Positions 56,501 through 59,318 of a DNA stretch of 64,000 nucleotides are shown piece after piece; the first letter of the stretch is position 1, and each line of letters begins with the position of its first letter. The DNA comes from Sipunculus nudus (Eukaryota > Annelida > Sipuncula > Golfingiida > Sipunculidae), in NCBI GenBank assembly GCA_026874595.1, contig CM049308.1, positions 53,703,624 through 53,767,623 on the forward strand. The letters run 5' to 3'. The notes under the pieces were generated by a model that was given only the letters and a program-made list of their open reading frames with translations, searched no databases and had not been told where the DNA came from. Made by a program: the position numbers and the translations under genes.

Positions 56501-57831
56501 TGGAAGCCTCAGGTGTTAGGGCCCGTTCTACAGTATCATAGTGTTCAAAAGATTATTAGTACCCTCCTGTGTTTTCTAATGGGTCAGGGGTGCAGGTTGG
56601 CAGAAATTCAAATATCAATAATCATTTTAAACGTTAATTTCCAAAACCAGTTTTATTACTAGAACAATTTGAACAATTCCAAAGTTCAGTGTGTCTTTTA
56701 TTTTATGCTGATACAAAATGTTTGGTGCATTAAAAAACTGCAATTTACATCAGATTTGATATCCAGCTTACACTACTTTTTGTAAATCTTGGTTATGCCA
56801 TGTCTTTTCACACACATGCTGATATTTGAGAATTGTTTTAACTTTGAGTGTTCCATCTCTGCCTTTTCCAGCGAACACTCCAGATTCATCTTCAGATGAA
56901 GAGCCAACCTCACCAATAAAAGGTATGACATTTACCCTTATTACCAGCTGTAAGCTTTTATCTTAGAAAAATGTCAAGGATGTCTCCAGCAATTTTTTTT
57001 AATCTCTTACAAAAGTTTCAGCCTGACTCTTTTCCTCTTGTATCATATCCCCTTTTGTGTGAAGGGCTTTCAACACCTAAACTATTATTTTTCCTTACTT
57101 ATTTTTGGTGTGCACTAGAGCAGCCACAGAAAGCTTCCAAACAAAACTAAGACATCAAATAGGTTAACAGCCACCCATTTTAATGTCCACCTATCTGCCC
57201 TGCATTTTATGAGCCTAAGCAGAAACTAATCAGGAACTGTATATTGTCATATTTATTGGTTCAATTTTTGTGTTAGCTCAAAGATTGTGTTCACCTGTTA
57301 AACAGTTCATAGCGGGACATTTCACCAGTTAGAGAGACTCAAGCATATCATCTGTTTCGTAGCACTATAAATTATATTCAATACCTGAATTGTGTTGCAA
57401 AAAATACCTAAAATAATGACACAACCCTATGATAAATTCTCTGATAGATACAGCTCAGTTACTGCCTGAATGTCCCAACTCCGTTCAAAATTATGTCCCA
57501 AAAAGGTCTGGAAATAATGTCCCAACTCTCAAATGAAATTTAAGATAAATATATTGTCATATTGATTTCAGCTAAGAAGTCCACTCATGGAAAGCCACAG
57601 CCCAGAACCAAATGGACTGAGGCGGAAGTCACAGCCATAAAAACATCCTTACTACGGAAAGTCAGAATCAACAAACGCCCACCCACTAAAGCTGATGTGC
57701 TCACATGTGTTGCGGAACATCAAAGCTTGTCGGAGAGAACTTGGCTGTCAATAAAAAGCAAAACCTGGTCAATGTTCCAATATGACCAGAAAAAAAAATC
57801 CCAAATTGCCGCCAAGCTTTTGAAAATGTAG
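20467..57831 (+). CDS. Joined gene model: SET + repeat linker + zinc fingers + tyrosine-recombinase-like + Myb-like
   Basis: Seventeen exons on one strand. From 30399 to 57831 the thirteen exons join with compatible phases at all twelve internal junctions: phase 1, 0, 1, 0, 0, 2, 0, 0, 1, 1, 1, 1 in order. Domains in order: SET, 39-residue minisatellite, Cys/His motifs, helical core-binding-like region, recombinase catalytic region, acidic linker and Myb/SANT-like tail. I recall unnamed predicted proteins in fish, lancelets and invertebrates with similar SET starts and recombinase-like tails, which supports a shared family, but I have not verified this. The bridge from 21410 (phase 0) to 30399 (requires phase 1) is missing, so two adjacent genes remain possible. 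One in-frame TGA at 34869-34871 interrupts the model. Confidence 0.4.
20692..20836 (+). CDS. SET domain, N-terminal half
   Basis: Acceptor TTTTGATAG, donor TACTG|GTTAGT. Encodes GKGLFTDSIIQNGDWICVY and continues to YCYEFHW. This fits the opening of a KMT5A-type SET domain: a G-x-G-x-F turn binding S-adenosylmethionine, the G-D/E-F-(I/V)-x-x-Y strand, then the aromatic-rich Y-x-F strand. Phases (in 1, out 2) agree with both neighbours. Known SET enzymes methylate lysines on histones or other proteins; the substrate here cannot be inferred. Confidence 0.7.
21024..21215 (+). CDS. SET domain, C-terminal half (substrate and cofactor site)
   Basis: Acceptor TTTATTCAG, donor TGGAG|GTAAGA. Encodes WYDATPVDSGVGRFGNDAW and, further on, GGIPFLFLQATRTINKNEEI followed by RYDYG and SPWR. 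D-A-T, G-R-F/L-G-N, the hydrophobic strand ending in A-T/S-R-x-I, and E-E-I-x-Y-D-Y-G correspond to the second half of a SET domain. The catalytic tyrosine region (YDYG) is present. The canonical N-H-S knot motif is not conserved: the text reads GNDAWTG, then NSKM. KMT5A itself has NHS here, but several KMT5A-like paralogues I recall also lack it. Activity is therefore uncertain. Confidence 0.75.
21374..21410 (+). CDS. Post-SET exon
   Basis: A 37-base exon between TTTTTCCAG and AAAAAG|GTAAGA. It completes the Arg codon split at the previous donor and encodes a basic tail, RKKSYLAEKIWKK, ending in phase 0. Phases fit the upstream exon. What follows is unclear. A possible acceptor near 21496 would give only four codons before a stop, meaning a SET-only product; otherwise the gene continues towards 30.4 kb. 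Confidence 0.6.
21411..22180. other. Intron or intergenic DNA after the SET exons
   Basis: AT-rich, with no further SET-like exon recognised. The open frame at 21674-21955 has no domain signature and no good splice sites. A weak alternative terminal exon at about 21497-21511 is discussed with the post-SET exon. Confidence 0.3.
22181..23040 (+). mobile_element. Dispersed family B element
   Basis: Starts near a CCTATTGTCGTCAG phrase followed by CTGTCTGTCTGTC, and ends with GTAACCTACAGGGCCCTTGG followed by TCCTATTTTT, immediately in front of a family A start at 23041. Comparable ends occur at 29.85, 30.36 and 49.30 kb. Contains two copies of ACCCACTGTGTCA near 22685. No gene visible. Confidence 0.5.
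23041..25640 (+). mobile_element. Dispersed family A element, ~2.6-kb copy 1
   Basis: Begins TAGCTCAGCTGAC with the TCATCTGAGCTA palindrome and GTCCGTCCGTC run, and ends near GGTCCCTTGTTA at about 25627-25640. Nearly the same sequence recurs at 50828-53453. It contains two related ~620-bp sub-units (about 23190-23810 and 23830-24430), each with a CTACCA(A/T)GCC phrase, GCATGTACATGCC-like text and GACCATGGCACGTTT. The end block has lost its CAGCTGAGCG part. Non-coding. Confidence 0.7.
25641..27292 (+). mobile_element. Family A copy with endonuclease fragment, 5'-truncated
   Basis: Opens inside the family A body (the GGACTGCCTAATATCAAAAC phrase) and closes with a full end block at about 27261-27292 (CAGCTGAGCACAGAGACCC). 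It is joined directly to the preceding copy. A poly-C run lies at 26280-26297. The 3' third carries a decayed endonuclease reading frame, listed separately. Confidence 0.55.
26993..27226 (+). pseudogene. Fragment of AP-endonuclease domain from a non-LTR retrotransposon (copy 1)
   Basis: The frame includes EKPTNDHGNSPDHLFTNC and NTWSGHKIF. This corresponds to the end of an apurinic-type endonuclease: the D-x-(V/I)-F-T-N strand and a degenerate S-D-H motif (here S-G-H). The homologous stretch at 47.6-47.75 kb keeps S-D-H. Catalytic upstream motifs are absent, so it is non-functional. Confidence 0.5.
27293..29100. repeat. Mixed diverged repeats, no gene
   Basis: 27.40-27.48 kb has the phrase AAAAAGTGCCATTT shared with 2.19 and 48.36 kb. 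28.30-28.80 kb resembles the repeat segments at 18.8-19.4 kb. The frame at 28131-28322 lies partly in that repeat. I see no credible exon, although the missing link between the SET exons and 30.4 kb would have to be in this interval or just before it. Confidence 0.4.
29100..29877 (+). mobile_element. Dispersed family B element
   Basis: Shares with 2.9-3.2 kb and 22.8-23.0 kb the order: ACAATGTCTTTCTCCA, then a GTCAGGAC phrase, then GTGACCTTGAA phrases, and ends with AACCTGCAGGGCCCGTGG followed by CCCTATTTTT. A (CA)n run lies at about 29696-29711. Confidence 0.5.
29878..30390 (+). mobile_element. Short family B-like element just upstream of the minisatellite exon
   Basis: Starts right after the previous family B end (AACTCCCCCACGATAGCCC) and ends with GAGCTAACAGGGCCGCTGG followed by TCCTATTTTTTTT at about 30352-30389. 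Its terminal T-rich end runs straight into the acceptor TCTCTCACAG of the exon at 30399, so the element appears to supply the polypyrimidine tract. Confidence 0.5.
30399..33191 (+). CDS. Giant coding-minisatellite exon (39-residue repeats)
   Basis: A 2,793-base exon open throughout, with acceptor TCTCTCACAG and donor GATGCAG|GTGAAA. The apparent start at 30416 is a TTG; the frame runs open through the acceptor (HKQDNLAS), so this is an internal exon starting in phase 1. It encodes about 24 tandem 39-residue units of the pattern QID(K/R/Q)S(S/P)T(P/S)SLVQ, then (V/I)NPDNLASND(L/V)P and (H/Y)DVGTSTPMVTECS. It is rich in Ser, Thr, Pro and Asp and predicted disordered. Unit type alternates (DK, DR, DQ). 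A seven-unit block is duplicated 819 bases apart (31.49 kb versus 32.31 kb). I do not recognise the repeat as a known domain. The sequence after the last unit is VTPQIVEDLQGPVNYDA. Confidence 0.75.
33547..33608 (+). CDS. Small acidic exon
   Basis: Bounded by TCTGTTGCAG and TCCAGG|GTAATT. Enters in phase 1 and leaves in phase 0. Encodes an Asp-rich segment (VEASADDDADSDVF) continuing to MPNISR. It continues the disordered linker between the minisatellite and the zinc-finger exon. Exon status rests on splice sites and phase compatibility with both neighbours. Confidence 0.6.
33932..34007 (+). CDS. Small Gln/Thr-rich linker exon
   Basis: Bounded by GATTTTCCACAG and ATAT|GTAAGA. Phase 0 in, phase 1 out. 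Encodes FQRRDEQIIQQTEATVTEQT and GIEI. Phases fit the flanking exons exactly and the frame has no stop. No domain; linker. Confidence 0.6.
34219..35117 (+). CDS. Zinc-finger-like exon, interrupted by one in-frame TGA
   Basis: Acceptor TTTTCAG, donor AAAAAG|GTATTT; 899 bases in a single frame except TGA at 34869-34871. Contains CVFC...H(4)H (Cys codons from about 34278; HYCVFCHKLQKKISRHLLQQ then H), a C2H2-like finger. About 90 residues later comes CRYC...WRHAKTC, a CCHC-type finger, near 34552-34615. After the TGA the same frame resumes with ASEIRSRLRLLGRLKLAL and continues to FEKPGNVVKLGHYLKK. The resumption without frame change, and with sequence that fits the same helical region, indicates a point nonsense change. 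It could be a pseudogene, a sequencing error or readthrough. Fingers of this kind commonly bind DNA; the role here is inferred. Confidence 0.7.
34869..34871 (+). other. In-frame TGA stop within the zinc-finger exon
   Basis: Sequence context is GGA AGA GCT TGA GCT TCA. The frame is identical on both sides, and no obvious intron removes it: GT-AG pairs around it would give an intron far shorter than the others in this gene. It would truncate the protein before the recombinase-like domain. Confidence 0.85.
35118..35763. other. Intron, no repeat recognised
   Basis: Bounded by donor GTATTT and the acceptor ATTGTTTAAG. AT-rich; no element ends or coding sequence seen. Confidence 0.5.
35764..35958 (+). 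CDS. Core-binding-like helical exon
   Basis: Bounded by CATTGTTTAAG and CTGAAG|GTATGT; exactly 65 codons, phase 0 on both sides. Encodes ALLKKAHAIRHHNNSDKNNA and then DFLEIFNSEWSDNLASVARQ, ending LPLTSDLIKLK. The pattern of W, spaced small residues and a closing L-P-L-T-x-D is compatible with the helical N-terminal core-binding domain that precedes the catalytic domain in tyrosine recombinases. This assignment rests on position and pattern only. Confidence 0.65.
36027..36173. repeat. Long palindrome / hairpin
   Basis: Two arms of about 70 bases pair around CGAGCTAAAGCTCG near 36100. Left arm phrases AGGATCTCA, TTTGTTATCAGATTTATGAA and TTCTCCATTTTAACGAGCT are matched inverted by AGCTCGTTAAAATGGAGAA, TTCATAAATCTGATAACAAA and TGAGATCCT. 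It looks like a palindromic MITE or foldback element, next to the left end of the DIRS-type element. Confidence 0.8.
36225..36300 (+). repeat. DIRS left inverted terminal repeat
   Basis: Reads TTTATTCCATAGCTTACC, then TACAGGCTGATATGAGATTA and ends CCATGACCCC. It is the diverged reverse complement of 43399-43473. Confidence 0.75.
36746..36870 (+). pseudogene. DIRS gag-like ORF, 5' piece
   Basis: Starts at ATG 36746, or more likely 36779. Includes RHSCPSCSLKTLCRSEVHNM, a cysteine pattern of the kind seen at the beginning of DIRS gag-like proteins. The frame is cut at about 36871, where a repeat element is inserted. Confidence 0.5.
36871..38597 (+). mobile_element. Repeat element inserted in DIRS gag, carrying a 180-bp minisatellite
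   Basis: The left edge has TATGCCCCCGCCACAAAGTG followed by GCCGGGGCATA, a GC-rich stem, then GTCCTTCCGTCC. The right edge has GCCCCCGGCGGGGGC followed by ATTCG...CATCTAGT. It interrupts the gag-like text, so it is younger than the DIRS insertion. Repeats opening with ATGCCCCCG...GGGGGCAT are familiar to me from bivalve genomes (inference). Confidence 0.6.
36950..38530 (+). repeat. 180-bp tandem repeat, about nine units
   Basis: The phrase TACGGACTTTTTTTCGCA, or a variant, recurs at about 36961, 37141, 37321, 37501, 37681, 37861, 38024, 38204 and 38382. Each unit also has GATTTTTGGTGTGTGGGCAG, ATAATGACCAGTTACAGAT and TTGACCTACTTTTGACC. Open frames across it (e.g. 37724-38062) are repeat shadows. 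Confidence 0.9.
38598..40735 (+). pseudogene. DIRS gag-like region, 3' piece, degenerate
   Basis: Broken frames include a Lys-rich segment (SSWKAKKKKKVPSSSVG near 39030) and a stretch with VIQEIARLMGLPPVVQKVST near 39590. Another reads VDAAELRSKPLFLGNTFGGV near 40160. The last phrases resemble the conserved end of DIRS gag, upstream of a QQQQQ-rich spacer at 40384-40400. Multiple stops and frame changes. Confidence 0.45.
40736..41484 (+). pseudogene. DIRS reverse transcriptase, frameshifted
   Basis: First frame (40736-41165): ISIDIKDAYLHMQIHHSSRK, then YQFRVLPF and HYINDWLIVAD, then LGWLPNWEKS. These are RT motifs: palm D in D-x-K-D-A-Y, and the Y-x-D-D box, here Y-I-N-D, so the first catalytic Asp is lost. 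The frame then changes near 41165 and continues with QKLEYIGVLYDLEVG in the connection region. It ends at TGA 41482-41484. Inactive. Confidence 0.75.
41485..41958 (+). pseudogene. DIRS RNase H domain
   Basis: Same frame as the RT 3' part. NKLFTDASELAWGAHL, then VLELKAVTRAY, then IYTDKTTVVAHINKQGG and LPGKRSVLADALS are the RNase H motifs, with acidic residues D, E, D and D in order. A TGA at about 41609-41611 breaks the domain between the first and second motifs. Confidence 0.7.
41820..42300 (+). pseudogene. DIRS segment after RNase H
   Basis: A shifted frame reads EWSVSPQIFQALC, then SWDGIYADAHPPTGFLTEVL, then MVLLKAPKYPT followed by a stop and LLVDTPRELPL. DIRS polyproteins usually have this W-S-x-x-P, F-x-P-P, (V/I)-L-L-x-A-P and P-R-x-L-P order between RNase H and the recombinase. 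Confidence 0.6.
42301..43391 (+). pseudogene. DIRS tyrosine recombinase, degenerate
   Basis: YEAKLRVFIRWC near 42400 fits the core-binding region. LTLKTFFLVLLASGCRRSDG near 42750 contains the box I arginine. LDALLCPVRAIRMYVRRT follows near 42945. After a frameshift, ITAHQVWHVSRC near 43152 corresponds to box II with the sequence decayed. The end SQSGRFRLGPIIVAPATVPP near 43290 resembles the C-terminus of DIRS recombinases. No intact catalytic set. Confidence 0.55.
43399..43473 (-). repeat. DIRS right inverted terminal repeat
   Basis: Begins GGGGTCATGAATTACC and ends GTAAGTATGGCAATAAA. Its reverse complement aligns over about 75 bases with the left repeat, with scattered substitutions. Confidence 0.75.
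43474..44112. other. Intron sequence; short unidentified coding-like fragment
   Basis: At about 43780-43938 an open frame reads DHHGKAHTFWPSIFLGDQE and further, ending SFQF before a TAA. It starts after a stop, has no splice sites and I do not recognise it. It could be a remnant of a transposon. The remainder shows nothing notable. Confidence 0.25.
44113..44250. mobile_element. Small MITE-like element
   Basis: Short inverted termini: TCTTGTTATAACAAA on the left and TTTGTTATAGCAAGA on the right (one mismatch). They enclose about 110 bases with a poly-T run. No coding capacity. Confidence 0.5.
44444..44676 (+). CDS. Recombinase-like domain, box I exon
   Basis: Acceptor TGTTTTCACAG, donor AAAAG|GTGAGT, phase 0 in and 2 out. 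A helical start (NYMDERLKELLPKL) is followed by VASLTLARLILFNKRRGEEP. L-x-x-F-N-x-R-R-x-x-E sits where tyrosine recombinases have the box I motif T-G-x-R-x-x-E; candidate catalytic Arg codons are 44555-44557 and 44558-44560. The helix that follows (LRIQSFLERP) fits the same fold. Confidence 0.7.
44957..45089 (+). CDS. Recombinase-like domain, beta-hairpin Lys exon
   Basis: Acceptor GGATATAACAG, donor GCCAAG|GTACTT. Phase 2 in, 0 out. Encodes MDMVEVIGKKNRKVAILLPP, continuing to a helix with DAIQILISWRQ and ending NPYVFAK. G-K-K-x-R-K-V-x-I-L-x-P corresponds to the beta2-beta3 hairpin of tyrosine recombinases, which carries the catalytic Lys (codons 44982-44987 and 44994-44996 are candidates). 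Confidence 0.7.
45478..45603 (+). CDS. Recombinase-like domain, box II exon
   Basis: Acceptor TTTCTCTTAG, donor TCACAG|GTCTGG; 42 codons, phase 0 both sides. Encodes MRGYDCLKTACARADLKMPG and then STKLRKYMATVSQ. S/T-x-L-R-(K/H)-x-x-A-T matches box II (H-x-L-R-H-x-x-A-T) with the usual His replaced by Thr; the Arg codon is 45577-45579. Confidence 0.75.
45604..46180. other. Intron, no identified element
   Basis: AT-rich. Two references to the phrase CAAGTCATG(T/C)ATGA (reverse TCATGCATGACTTGG at about 45890, CAAGTCATGTATGACC at about 46146) form widely spaced inverted ends, so a small TIR element of about 300 bp (45850-46175) may be present, adjacent to the family A start at 46181. Confidence 0.35.
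46181..48174 (+). mobile_element. Dispersed family A element, complete ~2.0-kb copy
   Basis: Full start block (TAGCTCAGCTGACTATAAGT, palindromic TCATCTGAGCTA) and full end block (CAGCTGAGCGCGGTGACCC, GGTCCCTTGTTA). Body phrases match the copies at 23.0 and 50.8 kb in the first 750 bases. It then carries C-runs at 47030 and 47322 and an endonuclease fragment. Located in the intron between exons ending 45603 and starting 49387. Confidence 0.65.
47455..47790 (+). pseudogene. Fragment of AP-endonuclease domain from a non-LTR retrotransposon (copy 2)
   Basis: Encodes LVSQVDHNLPIVIMGDFNID. G-D-F-N is the conserved core of apurinic-type endonucleases of LINE elements. After a stop at about 47632, a second frame has a PTNDHGNT-like segment and NTWSDHKIL, the S-D-H catalytic motif. 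Truncated and frame-broken. Homologous to the fragment at 26993-27226. Confidence 0.6.
48175..49312 (+). mobile_element. Dispersed family B element
   Basis: Starts CCTATTGTCGTCAG with CCGTCTGTCTGTTAG and ends TATCCTACAAGGGCCGTGGC then CCTATTTTA. Internal halves both contain 'GACCTTGAAAGGTCAA' and 'TCTTCTTC...AAACTAC' phrases, so it has an internal duplication. It lies directly after the family A copy, without spacer. Confidence 0.55.
49387..49582 (+). CDS. Recombinase-like domain, box III and tyrosine exon
   Basis: Acceptor TTTTTTGTTGCCAG, donor GGAAG|GTAATA. Phase 0 in, 1 out. Encodes EIELQELARHMGHELAVHRQ then FYRL. L-x-x-x-M-G-H with a downstream His and F-Y-R matches box III plus the nucleophile of tyrosine recombinases: the His codon of G-H is 49438-49440, a second His 49453-49455 and the Tyr 49465-49467. 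A C-terminal helix follows (VIELAKVSKLLLAVENG) with a tail (SLDDIEME). Together with the preceding exons, Arg, Lys, Arg, His and Tyr positions are all occupied. Confidence 0.75.
50028..50162 (+). CDS. Acidic/Pro-rich linker exon
   Basis: Acceptor TTCACTGACAG, donor AGAG|GTAGCA. Phase 1 on both sides. Encodes ELDESLCLESTEYAERPPVN, then TPDPLVPAPSTRTPEES, ending RQRPER. Predicted disordered. Phase compatibility with the exon before and after is exact. Confidence 0.65.
50163..50827. other. Intron, no identified element
   Basis: Contains a G-rich stretch at 50446-50530 and an inverted phrase pair GCATGTCACAAGG near 50730. A family B-like end remnant (AACCTGCATGAACCTATTTT) precedes the family A start at 50828. 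Confidence 0.35.
50828..53453 (+). mobile_element. Dispersed family A element, complete ~2.6-kb copy 2
   Basis: Start block TAGCTCAGCTGAC with palindrome, a run of about ten GTCC(G) units at 50875-50920, and complete end block CAGCTGAGCGTCGTGACCC plus GGTCCCTTGTT at 53421-53453. Nearly the same as 23041-25640 throughout, so the two copies are recent relatives. Its 3' end lies only about 18 bp from the acceptor of the exon at 53472. Confidence 0.75.
53472..53549 (+). CDS. 78-bp acidic exon between two transposable elements
   Basis: Acceptor TTAGCAG, donor GATGATA|GTAAGT. Phase 1 on both sides. Encodes VAKRKHMSDDEQEDDSDSN and LSFKLDD: a basic K-R-K-H start, possibly part of a nuclear localisation signal, followed by a Ser/Asp/Glu-rich stretch that would suit casein kinase 2 (inference). 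An element ends 18 bp upstream and another starts 11 bp downstream. Confidence 0.6.
53561..55758. mobile_element. 2.2-kb TIR element with internal 280-bp tandem repeats
   Basis: Left end TACTGTGGTTGCCC, then TTCGCGAGG and TTTTTGCGATATTCGCGAA. The right end mirrors it with TCGCAAAATTT, CCTCTCGAATATGAAGCC and CTACAGTA. The inverted ends extend about 80-100 bases with divergence. The interior holds the tandem repeats and no transposase. Non-autonomous DNA transposon. Confidence 0.65.
53830..55235 (+). repeat. 280-bp tandem repeat, about five units
   Basis: GGATGTCTGC recurs at about 53833, 54111, 54391, 54670 and 54950, spacing 279-280 bp. Each unit has two copies of the palindrome GGTGGCGCCACC or a variant, plus TTATAAAGCTCTCCAAGGGC and GGTCAAACGGTTCCCGAGAT. 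The frames on both strands (e.g. 54520-54708, 54776-54988) repeat with the units and are not genes. Confidence 0.9.
55767..55855. repeat. Near-perfect 44-bp-arm hairpin
   Basis: Left arm ATATATCATCATTGACGCCC then ACATCCATGTAG. Right arm CTACATGGATGT then GGGTGTCACTGATGATATAT. The central loop is only a few bases. Only a few mismatches. Sits directly after the TIR element. Confidence 0.85.
55859..56871. other. Intron, no identified gene
   Basis: AT-rich up to 56.3 kb with recurrent 'CAAAACTGCCAAA/ACCACCAAAT' text, then a purine-rich patch at 56.32-56.53 kb (GGGTTGGGATTG, GGGTGGAGG). No element ends recognised. Ends with the acceptor TTTTCCAG. Confidence 0.35.
56872..56922 (+). CDS. 51-bp Ser/Glu-rich exon
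   Basis: Acceptor CTGCCTTTTCCAG, donor AAAAG|GTATGA. Phase 1 on both sides. Encodes TNTPDSSSDEEPTSPIK, a likely phosphorylated acidic linker (inference). Small size makes it less certain, but phase and splice sites match the neighbours. Confidence 0.6.
56923..57571. other. Intron, no identified element
   Basis: AT-rich, with TGTCCCAACTC repeated twice near 57471 and 57514. Nothing else recognised. Confidence 0.35.
57572..57831 (+). CDS. Terminal exon: Myb/SANT-like domain
   Basis: Acceptor TTGATTTCAG, phase 1 in. The stop TAG is 57829-57831. The upstream ATG at 57562 lies in the intron and is not the start. Encodes KPQPRTKWTEAEVTAIKTSL, then a basic turn, LTCVAEHQSLSERTWLSIKS and KTWSMFQ. 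The spaced aromatic positions (W-T-E-x-E near the start, R-T-W-x-x-I-K-x-x-x-W at the end) fit a Myb/SANT-like three-helix domain, which could bind DNA or histone tails. The basic C-terminus ends KKKSQIAAKLLKM. No AATAAA is obvious within 200 bp downstream. Confidence 0.65.
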
Positions 57832-59318
57832 GAAAACCAGTGAAAAGTTTGAGTTTGTGGACTCGTGATAAATGTGCAATTCTTACAAGAAATTGGAAAG
57901 TTCAAGATAATTTTTCTGATGACAAGAAAGTTCTTCTTTATTTAAAAGAAATACTCTGATTTTAAAAATATATTCTCAGTCTAACAAGGAAAGCAGTTTT
58001 TAGCGAACCTGTGAGCTTATGCGATGGTGCAGCGTCGTGTGTCGTGCGTCGTCTGTACGTTAACCATAGCTATCTCAAAAATGGCAGGAGCTAGCATCAC
58101 AAAATTTTTTGCAAAAGATCAGTCATCTGAAAAACTAGAACAGTTTTTCTTTATTTTTTGGCTAACTGCATTTTCTTAGATATTATAGAGAAAAAGCTTA
58201 AAAACCTTTAAAAATCTTCTTCTCTGAAACTGTCCAGCCAAATTGTCCAATATTTCACAGTAATGTTCCCTGGAACATTCTCAAGTTTGTTCGAATGGTT
58301 CCAGTTTGGTGATTTTTGGCCAAGTAACAGGAAGTTGAACTTAGTCATCTGCATGCTAAAATTACAATCTCGGAAATGGCTGGAGCTATCATCAGCAAAT
58401 TTTATGCCCATTTTGGTCACATAAGTCATATCTGAAATTGAGGTATTGGTGGCGCCACCTGCGTTGGTCTTTTTTTTACGGGGGGTCAACGGTGCCTGAA
58501 GGATATGGAGGGCTACAAAGAACTTCTTCTCTGAAACCGTAAAGCCAAATTGTTTGATATTGCACAGAAATGCTCCTAGGGTAGTGCTTTCTTAAGTTTG
58601 TTCAAATGGTCTCTGTTCAATGACCTATTTTTCTACATTTTAGAGCTGATTATAGAAAAACACTTAGATGCTTATTACTCAGGAACCATTTGGTGGATTT
58701 TCACAAACTTACTATGATTATTGGGACTGATAGTCTGTACCTGCTATACAAGTTTGGTGGCCCCACCTGCAATTTCTGATTTTTTATTGAATTTTTCTTG
58801 GATTTTTCAACTTTGGCCTTGTGAGCGGGATATCTCTAAAAGGATTCAAAAAAGGAATTTTATTTCTTTGGTGAAGATGTATATCGACAAAAATCTCGTT
58901 CAGGTTCAAAGATGGGTGACCTTGACCTACTTTTCAAGGTCACAGAGCTTATAATAGAATAAAAACTTAGAAGCTTGTTTGGTGGATTGTTATGAATCAT
59001 GGTACAAACCTCTCCATTTTAAATTTATAACTGAGACATGTACAGATATACATCCATGTGAGAACAGATATTTAGTACTTGTTACTGTTACCACCTCTAA
59101 ACACTGTTCTTTTGGCTGAGGGCTTTTGTCAGCTTCTGCTGATATTCTAGTTTACCGAGTTATGGGAAGCCAAATGAAATAGCAGCCTATTTTTGCTTAG
59201 AGGCTACAAAGATCTTCTTCTCAAAAACCACTGGGCCAAATTCTTTAAACTTACACATGAATGATCCTTAGATGTTGATAATTCAAGTTTGTTCAAATGG
59301 TTTTGATTCAGTGATTTT
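57832..59318. repeat. 3'-flanking dispersed repeats
   Basis: At about 57998 an element-like start (TTTTAGCGAACCTGTGAGC, then GTCGTGTGTCGTGCGTCGTC) begins. 58200-58480 resembles 61330-61600: shared phrases CTGAAACTGTCCAGCCAAAT, GGAAGTTGAACTTAGTCATC and GGTGGCGCCACC-type text. Non-coding. Confidence 0.5.

Noticed and set aside
57562-57571. ATG at 57562 as the start of a separate small gene
   Set aside because: It lies in the intron upstream of the acceptor TTGATTTCAG; the phase-1 entry from the previous exon reads directly into the same frame.
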